This document shows, piece after piece, positions 12,656 through 24,297 of a stretch of 64,000 bases of DNA. Location of the stretch: the NCBI RefSeq assembly GCF_932294415.1, contig NC_065536.1:34840354-34904353 (forward strand). The letters are read 5' to 3'. The position numbers were made by a program, and so were the translations under genes. The first letter of the stretch is position 1, and each line of letters starts with the position of its first letter. Source of the DNA: Quercus robur (Eukaryota; Streptophyta; Magnoliopsida; Fagales; Fagaceae). The notes under the pieces are model-generated. The model saw nothing but the letters and a program-made list of their open reading frames with translations. It was not told the origin of the DNA and did no database searches.

Positions 12656-12924
12656 TATCATATCAAACGCATATTACATATTTATTCGACCATTATCGCG
12701 ATTCTTAGACTTTGGCTTTAATAATTTTATAGGCTTAAAAAATACGTTGGTAGCCATTGGACCACGTGGCCCAATGTTGAGTTCCAGTCGCAACTCCCCA
12801 AAAAGAACCCGGGCCTAGTAAGATTATCCCTCCAACGAACCACACGTGGCTGAGGAACTGAAAAAGGCCCTTGAACAATAACTAGGATGAACCCATCTGC
12901 TTTGGTGGACTCGTCCTCCTTTAG

Positions 12925-14110
12925 GTATAACAACGAACCAGTTCTATTTGAGGACCTAATAATAAATACGTCCACTTGTGGACTTACTAATAAACTCATC
13001 CACTTGTGGACTTGATAACTTTAAGGCATCTTCATGGGATAAGCCCACCCACTTGTGGATTTTGTAATAAACCCGTCCACTGTGGACTTAAGTGATTTCA
13101 AGGCATCCTTATAGGATGAACCCGTCCACATGTGGACTTTGTAATAAGCCCTTCCACTTATGGACTTAAGTAATTCTAAGGCATCCTCATGGGGTGAGTC
13201 CGTCCACCTGTGGATTTAAGTAATTTTAAGGCATTCTCATGGGATGAACTCGTCCACTTGTGGGCTTAATAATATACTCGTCCACTTGTGGACTTGATAA
13301 CTTTAAGGCATCTTCATGGGATGAGCCCGTCCACTGTGGACTTAAGTGATTTCAAGGCATCTTTATGGGATGAACCCGTCCACGTGTGGACTTTGTAATA
13401 AGCCTTCCACTTATGGAATTAAGTAATTCTGAGGCATCCTCATGGGGTGAGCCCGTCCACTTCTGGACTTTATAATAAACCCATCCACCTGTGGATTTAA
13501 GTAATTTTAAGGCATCCTCTTGGGATGAACTCATCCACTTGTGGGCTTAATAATGAACTCGTCCACTTGTGGACTTGATAACTTTAAGGCATCCTCATGG
13601 GATGAGCCTGTCCACTTGTGGATTTTGTAATAAACCCGTCCACTATGGACTTAAGTGATTTCAAGGCATCCTTATGGGATGAACTCGTCCACGTGTGGAC
13701 TTTGTAATAAGCCCTTCCACTTATGGACTTAAGTAATTCTGAGGCATCCTCATGGGGTGAGCCCGTCCACTTGTGAACTTTATAATAAACCCGTCCACCT
13801 GTGGATCTAAGTAATTTTAAGGCATCCTCATAGAATGAACTCGTCCACTTGTGGGCTTAATAATGAACTCGTTCACTTGTGGACTTTATAATTTCAAGGC
13901 ATCCTAATAGGATGAACCCGTCCACTTGTGGACTTTAATAATGAACTCATCCACTTAAGGACTTAATAATGAACTCGTCCCCTAGTGGACTTAATAATTT
14001 TAAGGAATCCCAATGGGATGAACCTGTCCACTTGTGGACTTTAATAATGAACTTGTCCACTTAAGGACTTAATAATGAACTCGTCCACTTGTGAATTTAC
14101 TAAAGTAGTT
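12925..14110. repeat. tandem array with higher-order periodicity, element 1
   Basis: Many diverged copies of blocks such as CGTCCACTTGTGGACTT, AATAATGAACT and AAGGCATCCTCATGGGATGA. Larger units of about 280-310 bp recur (equivalent points at 13241, 13521 and 13831). The core GTCCACTTGTGGAC is a near-perfect short inverted repeat. Arrays of this kind in the 3' region of Tat elements are an established feature of the lineage. No coding capacity. Confidence 0.85.
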
Positions 14111-14305
14111 TCGTAGAGACAAATATATATGCAGGTCATATATAAATAACTCCTCTTATTATGATAAATGCATGCATAAGTAAAAAATTGTTCTTAAAAA
14201 GGATTAAAATAAAACATGCCCTTTAGGCTTAGAAAGTACTTTAAGCAAAATTTAACTAAAAGCAATAAACTAAAAATGAGGAGTGTCGTTTTTCTTATTG
14301 CCATC

Positions 14306-15301
14306 TACTAGTAGTATTTCCTGAGATGCTCGGTGTTCCATGGATGGTGCAATTTTTGTTTGTCTAGCATCTCTAGGTAGTAGGTGCCTTTCCTCTGCTA
14401 TGAAGTGATTCTGTAGGGTCCCTCCAAGTTAGGACCGAGCTTTCCTTGGGTGGGATCTCTATTGGTGCCCATTACCTTCCTCAAGACGAGGTCTCCAACC
14501 TTGAAGTCTCTGTGTCTGACTCTGGAGTTGTAGTGCTTGGCCATGAGGTCCTAGTATCGTGCGAGCCTTTGTTCAGTTGTCACCCTGACCTCGTCCACTA
14601 GATCGAGCTGCAGACGCATGGCCTCATCGTTCCTCCTTTCATCATGATTGTCCACCCCTATAGCTTGTAAGTCCGACCTCAGTTGGGATAACTGCCTCGC
14701 TCTAGTATGCTAGTCGGAACAGTGTCTCCCCCGTAGGTGTTCTGGCTATCGTTCTATATGCCCATAGCACGTTTGGCAACTCTTCTAGCCATATACCCTT
14801 TGCCCCCTCGAGCCGAGTCGTGATGATTTTAAGTAAGGATCGGTTCGTGACTTCAACCTGTCCGTTGGCTTGAGGGTGGGCGGGGGAGGAGTAGTGGTTC
14901 TTGATTCCCAACTGTGAGCAAAAATCCCTGAAGGAGTCATTGTCGAATTGTTTCCCGTTATTTGAGACCAAGACTCTAGGGATCCTATACCTGTAGACAA
15001 TATTCCTCCAGACGAAGCTCCTCACATTCTTCTCTGTGATAGTGGCCAAGGCTTCAGCTTTTACCCATTTGGTGAAATAGTCTATGCCAACTATAAGGAA
15101 CTTTAACTGTCGTAATGCAATTAGGAATGGGCCCATGATATCCAGTCCCCATTGAGTGAAAGGCCATGGGGCCGTCATTGGGGTGAGCTCTTCTATCGGC
15201 TGTCTGATGATGTTACTGAACCTTTGACATCTATCGCAAGTTTTGACATATGCCTGGGCATCCTTCTGCATAGTAGACCAATAGTATCCTGCTCGAATCA
15301 T
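14306..15301 (-). pseudogene. integrase region, element 1
   Basis: A 199-codon open stretch (15301-14702) covers the zinc-binding tail (YVKTCDRCQRF) and catalytic core: GLDIMGPF, GIDYFTKWVKAEA, HPQANGQVEVTNR. In intact relatives this core holds the D,D-35-E residues. Here VSNNGKQFDND has Asn where family members have Asp (SDNG), which should abolish strand transfer. Further decayed C-terminal sequence (KLGPN, LEGPYRI, HLRKYY) runs to about 14306. Confidence 0.8.
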
Positions 15302-15460
15302 TTTGTGTACTAACGATTACGACACTAAATGGTTCCCACAAATCCTTTCATGGACTTCTCTCATGACATAGTCCGCTTCTTCAGGACTTAAGCACCTTAG
15401 GAATGGACAGGAGAAGCCTCTCTTGTATAAGATGTCCTTTATTAGGATGAATCGTGCTGC

Positions 15461-15922
15461 TTAGACCTTAAGCTTCCTTGTAGCCTCCTTATTGTCGGAT
15501 AGTGTGCCGTTTTTCAAGTAGGAGACTAAAGGTGTGGTCCAATTGCTTTCAGAACCTATCCCCTGCACATCGGTGAAATCTATCAATGGTGAAAATTGAA
15601 TAAAGGAAAGTACCTTGCCGGGGATGATCATGTGTTTTGCTGATGCAGCCTTGGCAAGATGGTCGGCTCGATCGTTCTCTCCTTTTAGGATCTGAACAAT
15701 CTTGGCATGTAGGTCATCCACCCTTTTCTTTGCTTGCTCCAGGTACTTCTTCATCCTCTCATCTTTACATTCGCAATTGTCGTTCACTTGCTTTGTGATG
15801 ACTTGGGAGTCGCAATGAACAACCACACTTGTGGCCCCTGCTGCTTTAGCGAGATCTAGTCCTGCTACTAGAGTTTCGTACTCCGCTTCATTGTTAGTCA
15901 AAGGGAAGTTGAGACGAACCAT
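15461..15922 (-). pseudogene. second (archaeal-type) RNase H, element 1
   Basis: 153 codons with NNEAEYETLVAGLDLAKA, VVVHCDSQVI and ENDRADHLAKAA, the conserved E, D and D motifs of the extra RNase H of Tat-lineage elements. It lies between the RT-linked RNase H and integrase, as expected. The frame is open here, but the element is not intact. Confidence 0.78.
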
Positions 15923-16053
15923 GTATTCGATCTCGTCCCCTTCTACAGAACAAAGTACAATACTCGCTCCCCCTACCTGTTTGTTGGATGATCCGTCTGT
16001 GTGGATACTCCAATAACAATGTTAGTGAATTCCACAATGAAGTCAGTGACCAC

Positions 16054-17331
16054 CTATCCCTTAATGGGGGTACGCGGGCGGTACTGTACATTGAATTCGC
16101 TTAACTCTATTACCCATAGTGCCATTCGCCCAAATGCTTCAGAATTGCTCATTGCTCGCCGTAGGTGTTTGTCAGTCAGGACAACCACCATGTGGGCTTT
16201 GAAGTACAACTTGAGCTTGCGAGCTACTATAACCAAAGCAAAGGCAAGCTTTTCCGTCGGTGGATACCTCTCCTCAACACCACAAAGTGCTCGGCTAGTG
16301 TAGTACACGGGCTTCTGCACCTTGTCTTCTTCTCTGACCAAGGCCGCACTAACAGCAATTGGGGATACATTTAAGTAGAGGAACAATTCCTCCCCTAGTT
16401 TGGAGGGACTTAGCAACTGTAGGGAGGAGAGGGTAGGCCTTCAGGTTTTCAAATGCTTGTTGACACTCAGGCGTCCACTCAAAAGACTTCTTTAGCGTGC
16501 GGAAGAAAGGTAGGCACTTGTCCGTTGCCCTTGACACGAACCTATTCAGCGCGGCTACCTAGCCGTTGAGGCTTTGTACTTCTTTCACGTTTTTTGGGGG
16601 TGCCATCTCTATTATGGCCAGAATCTTGTCTGGGTTGACTTCGATACCCCTCTAAGATACCATGAATCTTAGGAACTTCCCAACCGTCACCCCGAATACA
16701 CACTTGCCCGGATTAAACTTCATGTTGTAAGAGCAAGGGTGTCAAAGGTTTCCCTGAGATCATCCAAATGATCGTTCGCCTTTCAACTTTTTACCAACAT
16801 GTTGTCAACGTAGACTTAGACATTTCTTCCAATCTGATGTGCAAACATCTTGTTCATAAGCCTCTGATATGTTGCGCCCGCGTTCTTGAGGCCAAACGGC
16901 ATCACTTTGTAGCAGAAGAGGCCTTGGCTAGTGATAAACGAAGTCTTCTCCTAATCCACCTCGTCCATTTTGATCTGGTTATAACCATAAAAAGAATCCA
17001 TAAAGCTCAGTAACTGGTGTTGTGCCGTAGATTCTACCAAGACGTCGACCCGCAGGAGGGGGTAGTTATCCTTGGGGCATGCTTCATTTAGATTTGTAAA
17101 GTCCACGCACATTCTCCACTTCCCGTTGGCTTTCTTGACCATCACCACATTCGCCAGACAGTCAAGATAGTAAAATTCTCTAATGAAACCTGCCTCTTGC
17201 AATTTGTAAACTTCTTCCACTATAGCTCGATCTCGTTCTTGGGCAAACACCCGCTTCTTCTGGTGGATAGGAGGAAAGGTAGGCGACACATTCAACCTGT
17301 GCACCATGACTGAAGGGTCGATCCCGAGCAT
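16054..17331 (-). pseudogene. reverse transcriptase and RNase H, element 1
   Basis: RT fingers and palm: NGKWRMCVDFTNLNEACPKD and [15 protein letters not shown], then a stop and VYVDNML where VYVDDM is expected. RNase H follows at 16416-16054: LYLNVSPIAVSAALVRE, KPVYYTSRAL, RYPPTEKLAFAL and VLTDKHLRR. The altered active site and multiple stops mean no enzyme can be made. Confidence 0.85.
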
Positions 17332-19491
17332 GTCTTCATGGCTCCAGGAAAATACATCCTAATTTTCTTTAAGAAAAATCTTGAGTGCTTGGCCGACCAG
17401 CGGCCTGGCGAAGGTGTTGATCGTAGTCATTCAATCTAGTCTGGAGTTGTCGAGAAGTATCTCTTCAAGTCCTTCAACGAGTTCTGCCACCATCCGCTGC
17501 TCTTCTATGTTAATTGTCTGTAGATGATCGTCCATCTCCAACATTGCTATGTAGCACTCGCATGCAGCCATTTAGTCTCTACGTACCTCTCCTACTCTGT
17601 ACTTGGTAGGGAATTTGATCATCAGGTGGTAGGTTGAAGTTGCAGCCTTCTACGAATTGAGGTTAGGTCATCCTAGGATAGCATTGTATGCGGACGAGCA
17701 GTCGATAACAAGGAATGTAACATCCTTAGTGATTTGCAGAGGAAAATCATCAACCATCACAAGCAATGTGACTGCGCCGATGGGGTATTCTTTTGTCCCT
17801 CCGAACCCAACGAACGGGGTGTTGGTTGGGACCAGCCATTCTTTATCAATCCTCATTTGCTAGACACTGGGTAGTAGAGGATGTCAATAGAGCTTTCGTT
17901 GTCAACCAGGACCCAGTGTGTGTTATAGTTTCCTACCAGTATGCTAACGACAAGTGCATCGTCATGCGGGTGGTAGAGACGTCGAGCATTTTCCTTTGAG
18001 AATTCAATGATGAGGTTGTCGACCCGCACCATCTTTGGTACGAAACCCGTCAGCTGAACGTTCTAGACCATCCTGAGGTAAGTCTTACAGGCCTTTTTTT
18101 ACGAGCCAGAGGCCGCTGTGCCTCCCACAATCATCCTTATGTCTCCTACAGGTGGCCTAAGACGTTCGTTCTCTATTCGAGGAACTTGCTCTTGTGGTGG
18201 GTCCACTCTTTCCTTGTTAACGAACCTCTGCAACTTTCCTTGCCTGATATGAGCTTCTATTTATTGCTTCAAATTGTAACAGTCAGATATGTCATGACCG
18301 TGGTCACAGTGAAAATGGCAGTACTTGTCTCTAGACCTCTTATTGGGGTTTCCCTTCAACTTACTAGGAAATGTCAGGACTCCTTCGTCCTTGATTTGCA
18401 TCAGGACTTGGTCGATCGGGGCAATTAGTGGGATGAAGCTTGTGAATCTCCCTGTGGGGGGCTTGGAGCGCCTGTCCTCCCGCCGTTCTTCGGTCCTAGC
18501 CATCTTTCACCCCCTATCCTACCGTACGTCCTTTTGTCTTTCCCTCTTCTTGGGCTTTTCTTCTCAGGCCAGCAACGCATCTTCCACGTTCATGTACTTA
18601 GTAGCCTTGTAAAGCACCTCCAACATGGTTTTTAGGTCATTCTTATATAAAGAAAATAGAAACTTACCCATCTGTAGCCCATTCGTGAATGCGGCCACGA
18701 TATCTTGCCATCAGCTTCATCAATTGAGAGGGCCTCTTTGTTAAAGCGGGTTATGTAAGACCTCAGCGTCTTATCCTCCTGCTGCTTAATGCTCATCAGG
18801 CATGCAGTGGACTTTTTATACCTGTGTCCCTCGATAAACTGTGAGGCAAACTGGGTGCTTAACTCCTTAAAGGTAATAATGGAGTTGGGCGTCAACCTAC
18901 TGAACTAAATCCTTAACGGGCCTTTCAGTGTAGTGGGGAAGGCCCTGCACAAGATCTCGTTTGCCACTCCTTGTAGGTGTATCAAGGTCTTAAAAGACTC
19001 CAGGTGATCTAGGGGATCCTTAGATCCATCGTAAGTCTCCACCTATGGCATACAGAACTTCGGTGGAAGGGGGAACAAAGTGGTGGATGCAATGAATGGT
19101 GAATCAATTCGATGGACCTAGTCATCGAGGTCACTAGACACCCGTCCTCTGAGGGCATTCATCATGAAGTTCGTCCGTTCCTTCATCATCTGCATCTCCG
19201 TGACCATTTGAAGTGGAGCAGTATCTGCAACGGATGAACTGCTCATGTCCTGTCGCTCTGGTCTGCTTGGGGCGTTGCTACCTTCCGGCCCCTCTTGGTC
19301 CCTTCTCTCAATGCTGGTGCCTTCTTAGTCCTCCTCTTAAGTGTTAAGTCCCGCATTTTTTTGGCGCAGCTACTCCTCTAGATCATGGTTTTGCTTGGTG
19401 AGGCGTTCTACGGCAACAGCGAGAGTTTGAACTTGTCTCTCGAGGGTGGTGGTGCTAGTTCATCTCCTTGAACATTGTTGGTGGTCGCCAT

Positions 19492-19578
19492 CGAGCGAGT
19501 AAGCACCATGCAACTCTTTCTCTGGGAAGCGATAGTATGGCTTACAAGTCATGTTTTCCCACAAATGGCATCAACTAA
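19492..19578 (-). other. leader and primer-binding site, element 1
   Basis: Reading on the minus strand after the LTR end (...AGTATCA), the sequence TTGATGCCATTTGTGGGAAA resembles the TGGTGCCGTCTGTGGGAA-type primer site found in many Tat elements. It lies about 80 bp before the likely gag ATG at 19491. Confidence 0.6.
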
Positions 19579-20182
19579 TGATACTAAAAATCTTTAGTAA
19601 GTCACACAGTCCTCACGTGCTCGAGACAACACCTATAAAACACAGAAAAGGAAGACCTTAAGAGAGTACCGATGTGGTACGAGCCAAATGCCCTCCGAAG
19701 GTCAAGTTAGAGAACTTTCACAACTTTAGAGTGCCAGAGCTGGAAGAAATTATGCGTACCTTGATTTGTGAGCGCTTTGAGGTTTTTATAGTAGTGTAGA
19801 GTTGACATTCGTTTCTTGGCGGAGAGGGTCTTTCCTTGTGGAGGAAATCCTTGTTAATGCGCATATTTTGCGGGACCTTTTCCTTATAGGGGCTCTTTTG
19901 ATTAGGGTTAACTGTGGAGCATAAGATAATTTCCTTATATACCTATTCGTGGAGCCCCAAGCAAAGAGCCACACTGGATCCGTCAAGAGCTTTTTCACCC
20001 CCCGTTAGCTTCCTTCCGTTAGCTTTCTATCATATCCAGGCGGTCTGGTCGTCCAACTGAAAGCCGTCGGTTTGGGGGCAGAGTCATTGTCTTCTGCATA
20101 GTAAAGCTAACGGGTTCTTTGAGCCCGACAGTTTTATCTTATGTGAACAAGACTAATGTCTTTCTCAAAATTACCCTTATCA
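19579..20182 (-). repeat. gypsy element 1 LTR (5' LTR)
   Basis: 604 bp partner of 6023-6619, from TGATACTAAAAATC to TTATCA. The two differ at scattered single bases and short indels, so insertion is not recent. Confidence 0.85.
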
Positions 20183-20229
20183 CCCATCATGCGAGGCGGG
20201 GATGGGGCCCCGCCCCATTGCCATCCCTA
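20183..20229. mobile_element. right end of the split TIR element
   Basis: GCGAGGCGGGGATGGGG followed by CCCCATTGCCATCCCTA, the inverted match of the sequence at 5471. It starts directly after the gypsy LTR, showing that the LTR element jumped into the TIR element. Confidence 0.65.
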
Positions 20230-20276
20230 CCATCTTCCCTTCTTTTTTTTTTTTTTTTGAGCAACCATCTTCCCTT
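20229..20276 (-). repeat. 22 bp poly(T) micro-insertion with 13 bp direct repeats
   Basis: ACCATCTTCCCTT at 20229-20241 and 20264-20276 flanks 22 bp made of a T-run plus GAGCA. Read on the minus strand this is a short tail ending in poly(A) between target-site duplications, as an extremely 5'-truncated L1-type insertion would leave. Confidence 0.6.
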
Positions 20277-20282
20277 TTATGA

Positions 20283-21095
20283 GCATATAATTTCAAGATA
20301 ATCATGCTGTACTTTGATTACTGAGCACATGACGAGCCACGCTTCTGAGCACATTCATTTTACATGGTTCAGTTGGGATTAACTCTTTTAGCTTTTCCAA
20401 TATCAGTATCTTTTAAAAGGAAATGTTAAATTCAATTGTCAATCGTTTCTATAAAAAATAGGACCGATTATGGATTCGAGTCATATTACTATAGTTTTAT
20501 AAAGCCGTACTATTTTCCGAATCTTTCAACCAGAAAAGTAAAATTGATAATGACATGGTAGGAAAAAAAAAAGAGGCATAATACCAAAGAACGTTTTTAT
20601 CACATAACATTCTGTTTATGCACTAACTACCAAATGAAAAGGGACAAAAACTAGTCACTCAGTCCCTCCCAACTAAATATATTAACCACAGTTTCTTACA
20701 TCCCAAGTTGTCTTTATGCTTTGAATAGACTTACTTTCTCTCCACTCAGAAAGTAACATCTTCGGCTCAATAGGGTATGAGTTTGATGGGCTTTTTTATT
20801 TTTTGTTTTTTATTATGATGATGCATATGCTTCTTTTGACATCATAAAAAAGAAAAAGAAAAAGAAAAAGTGATCCTTCGTCAATAACATGTTCCTCCAA
20901 ACAGAAAAGGCTCATGTTCCTTGTTCAAAATAAATAGTGCATATATATGCAACCAAGACAAGGATACGCAATAGCTAGCTCTTTCAAATGGCTTTTTATG
21001 TAATAGGAATAGGATCAAAACCATCCATTTGTTTTATTATTTATAAACCTTATAACCTTGAGCACATGATACTTTTCGCCGCTTGATTTATTCCT
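20283..21095. repeat. tandem segmental duplication, copy 2 (continued)
   Basis: Diverged copy of 3180-4985 with the order kept: TTTCAAGATAATCATG, AGCACATGACGAGCCA, TTTATGCACTAACTACCAAA, GAGTTTGATGGGC, GATGCATATGCTTC, ACATGTTCCTCCAAACAGAAA. Its first part lies at about 4986-5090, before the inserted elements. Non-coding. Confidence 0.55.
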
Positions 21096-21678
21096 CTAGT
21101 GCAATAAAACTAAATATTATAGAGATCAGCTAATACACTATTGTTTTTGGGTGGTCTTGTACAATTTGGTCTCCCAGTCTTATAATTGCTGACAAAGACA
21201 TGTTAGGGCGGCATCAGATTGTTAATGCCTAATTAGTAATTAATTTCAGGCCTAGACTCTTCTGGGCGGCACTGTGTCGTTGAATTCTGTATCATTTTCG
21301 GCTCTCCTCACGTGTGATTCAAACTTTCAACTTTATATTTAGTAAACCTGTCATGTATGTTCAATTTTAAAGGTACCATCATTATCAATTTTTTCTATAA
21401 TTTTTTTTTTTAATTTAAAACTAAGTACGAAATTTGGGCTAATATCATTTAATGCTGAAACTATAAAAATATAAATATATATATATATATATATATAACA
21501 ATATATGACTTTGATCCTAAAGCAAAAATGAAACTTAACATTGGTAGAAAGTTTCTTTACTTCTCAAAGTACATTACTTTTGCATGTTTAACAACTATCT
21601 ATTTATCATTTACTACCCAAACACTCTCTTGTGCATATAATGGTCCTAAAGTAGTCACTATAAGACTTGTACAATCAA

Positions 21679-21728
21679 AATCAGCTATTGATTTTTTTTT
21701 TTTTTTTTCCTGAATAATCAACTATTGA
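21679..21728 (-). repeat. 24 bp poly(T) micro-insertion with 13 bp direct repeats
   Basis: AATCAGCTATTGA (21679-21691) and AATCAACTATTGA (21716-21728) flank a T-run plus CCTGAAT. One mismatch separates the repeats. Same structure as at 20229, 27930 and 40231. Confidence 0.55.
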
Positions 21729-22098
21729 ATATAAGCAAAGGTATCCAAGTCCATTGATGAGATTCAATTATAACCCACTATTTAGACCGATTTTAAACAC
21801 CTTTGGTGTTAAATTTTCCATCCATCCTGGTAGCTGGAGAGGGTGAAAGTCAAGATGCAAGGATCGTAATTTGACCACAAATTAGTTTTTGGAGGAAATA
21901 ACCTAAATGGTGTTTTAAATAACAAATTAGATATTTTTAAGAAGTCTTCGTAGCACTTGGCATTAGGCCATATTCCAGGGGTGATTTTTTTTTATTTTAC
22001 TCTCTTTTTCATGTTGTAGCATATACTTGAAGAGAATGGGTTGTGATTTATGTGCCACTACACTCCCTAGTGAGAGTGTTTGTTTTGGGAATGTAATG

Positions 22099-22132
<34 letters not shown>

Positions 22133-22190
22133 ATATTGGTTAGAAATGTTTCTGCACTACTACCTGAACCCCTAACCTCCCAAACTCTAA

Positions 22191-22326
22191 GGACTTGTTT
22201 GGATTGAGAGAGGAAGGAGAGGGAGTAGAGTAGAGTAGAGTTAATTAAAAATATGTTAGTTTTTTGTCAATTCCATTCTATTTTATTCTACTCCCCTCTC
22301 TCTCTCTCCTCTCAATCCAAATAGAT
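22191..22326. mobile_element. 136 bp MITE, copy 1 of a family
   Basis: The left end GACTTGTTTGGATTGAGAG and right end CTCTCAATCCAAATAGATC are inverted repeats extended by AGTAGAGTAGA/TCTACTC arms, so the element forms one long hairpin. A second family member is at 43945-44072. No ORF. Confidence 0.7.
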
Positions 22327-24190
22327 CACAAGGTTTGGGAAAATTCCACTTGAACTAGAGAGTTCGGTGGTTGGAGACATAATGATTGACAAAAATAAAG
22401 TTCAGGCAATATTTATTTTCTAGAATTTGAAGTCTTAAATATCATTATAAAACTTAAAAGAAATGAAAAAAATGGTCCTTTCACATTAATTGTTGTCTGT
22501 TTTTGCCCAATCGGGGCATATCATCAATCATGGATCCAGTCCTACCCCATAGGTCAAAATTGGGAGTGAAAAAGGGGAGTCTAAATTCTAAAGATTGTAA
22601 ATGATGATTCACTACCTTTTGTTAGATAGATTTTCTTTTCAATGTTTCCAAATTGAGTAGATCCTTCCTCTTTGGTTATCCCGCAGGAAATGCAGTTGAT
22701 ATGACTCCTTGTCCAAATAAGTCTAGAGGGCTCATAGGGAAAATTTAGGCGTGAAATAAATATGGTCAACAAGATTTTTCACAACTTTTTTCATGATTAC
22801 TGAAATAGTTTGAAGTGATTGAGTACTTAGAGTAATGTAAGTAATGGATCTATGTAAAAGTGATTTTATTAAAATTACAAGAAATCATATTAGTAGTGAA
22901 ATAATTTATGAAAAATATTGAATTATAGAATTACTGTAACTTATTCAGTTTGTTTAGATAGGAGAACCTTATCAAATGCAAATTGAATCACCGTCTCTCC
23001 CTCTTCTGTAATTCATGTATTTATCTTCAATATTTGCATTATGTAATTCTTCATCATAAAAGCCAAAATCCGTTACTGTATATTCCGCCGAAGTTTGTTG
23101 GGAGTCAAAAATCTATCGGTTCACATGACTACTTTAATGATTGCAGGAAACCTGAAGATTCTAATGCAAGAGTAAACGGTATGAACATGGAAAAGAAAAT
23201 GTATGCAATCATTTTTCACACCAAGCGTTGACAATTGAATCCGGTGGCCAATTACATATACAATTTGTGAATATATTGCATATATATTGCATAGGCATTA
23301 TTTTCTTTCTTTTTCTTGTTATTCTTTTTGGGTGAGGCTTCTGTTCAGTACATAGCAATACAATACTAAACGCAGAATTTATGTATAACTAACTATTTTA
23401 AGACACATGTCAGTTCTGTTTCACCTCACCTGAGAGAGAGAGAGAGATTCTCCTTTTATTATTATTATTATTATTATTATTTTGTTTTTGTTTTGAGAAA
23501 CAGAAATTTTCCTTTCAGAAGAACCAATATGGACCAATGCCATGAATTGGCAATCAAGCTTCGGTTCTTCAATTTTGCTTGAACTACTATGAAAGATCTC
23601 AAGAGTCAAGACCATTAGCTGATTTTGTTTAGTTATTTGGTTCATCTCACTTTTTTCTTAATAGAACTGTACTTGGACACAATAAATAAAATAAATTGAC
23701 TAAAACAAAATCAACATCATCCAACCAAATACAAATTTGTATGACAGGTCAGGGCTCCCAAACAAATTCTCCTACTTCCAAACCAATCTTAGATTAAAAT
23801 AAAAAGAAGTGACGGTCGAAGAAGAAGAAGAATTCCACAAATGGGGGACAAATTTGGCATTTGACAGGGAAAGGGTCGAATGGACCTTTTCAATAAAGTC
23901 AAAAGATGAATTAGGTTTGGATCCATTCTTTTTTATCATTTCCCACTTCTTTTTGTTATGTAAAAATCTTTCTTTTGCTGATTTATGTTATGCTTGCTCA
24001 TCTTTTGGCATGTCTTTTAAATCTGTGTAGACTTGGCCCTCTTCCCCTTGGACAATTTCAATGAGAAACAATCTCTCCTTGTGACAATTGTTGCCATTTG
24101 GAAGCTCCCTCCCTCCTCCTCTTTGCTTTGCCATTCTGCTCTTTGTCCTCACCTCATTGCCTCTCCTTGGACTCTCTCCCCCCTAAGCCA

Positions 24191-24198
24191 TATAAATA
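24191..24198 (+). promoter_or_regulatory. TATA box of GA 2-oxidase gene
   Basis: TATAAATA, 100 bp upstream of the ATG. Start of transcription about 30 bp downstream would give a 5' UTR of about 70 bases. Confidence 0.6.
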
Positions 24199-24297
24199 CA
24201 CTTAAGAACATTTCTCAATTTCACAGTACTGCTGCTTCGTTTCTCTTAAAACAATTCCAGCTACTTAACTACTTTAAGCCTATAACTAGTAGTAATA

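Larger units (their letters stand above)
9470..12720. other. unexplained AT-rich segment inside gypsy element 1
   Basis: 3.2 kb with no credible gene, between the antisense gene and the repeat array. It may be the element's own spacer or another inserted element such as a solo LTR. It holds a 45 bp tandem repeat rich in CAGCTG motifs (11012-11150) and a direct repeat of about 190 bp (12250-12442 and 12472-12655, sharing ATCTTTAAATTTACATCAT). CACGTGG motifs lie near both sides (9727 and 12763). Small ORFs (9837-10091, 10243-10476, 11804-12019 and others) show no domains. Confidence 0.45.
14306..19491 (-). pseudogene. gag-pol of gypsy element 1, degenerate
   Basis: The gag start is probably the ATG at 19491. 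Recognisable in order: gag core (18895-18632), gag zinc knuckle YCHFHCDHGHDISDCY (18503-18261), protease VDNESSID and downstream part (about 17930-17668), RT (17331 to about 16640), RNase H (16416-16054), second archaeal-type RNase H (15922-15461), integrase (about 15420-14306). Pieces lie in different frames with several stops. In RT the catalytic YVDD reads YVDN (codon at 16801-16803), and a stop interrupts just before it. Intact elements copy RNA into DNA in cytoplasmic particles; this copy cannot. Confidence 0.85.
6023..20182 (-). mobile_element. Ty3/gypsy Tat-type LTR retrotransposon, element 1
   Basis: A 14.16 kb element with LTRs at 6023-6619 and 19579-20182. Gag-pol reads on the minus strand in the order gag, protease, RT, RNase H, second RNase H, integrase (19491 down to about 14306). 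A convergent antisense gene reads on the plus strand (7144-9469). A tandem-repeat array lies at 12925-14110. The second RNase H plus an antisense gene and a repeat-rich 3' region is the known plan of the plant Tat/Ogre lineage. Stops and frameshifts throughout make it non-autonomous. I could not find a clean 5 bp target duplication. Confidence 0.88.
21096..24190. other. intergenic sequence
   Basis: No convincing gene. It contains (AT)n microsatellites (21475-21496, 22096-22130), a micro-insertion (21679-21728), a MITE (22191-22326), and GA and TTA microsatellites at 23431-23481. A 63-codon minus-strand ORF at 22581-22772 has no domain I know. Confidence 0.6.

Noticed and set aside
12925..14110. 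CRISPR-like array
   Set aside because: Repeat blocks are diverged, spacing varies and there are no unique spacers; context is a plant retrotransposon.
6018..20187. 5 bp target duplication for gypsy element 1
   Set aside because: Flanks GAGGA and CCCAT do not match; sequence loss or recombination may have removed it, so none is claimed.
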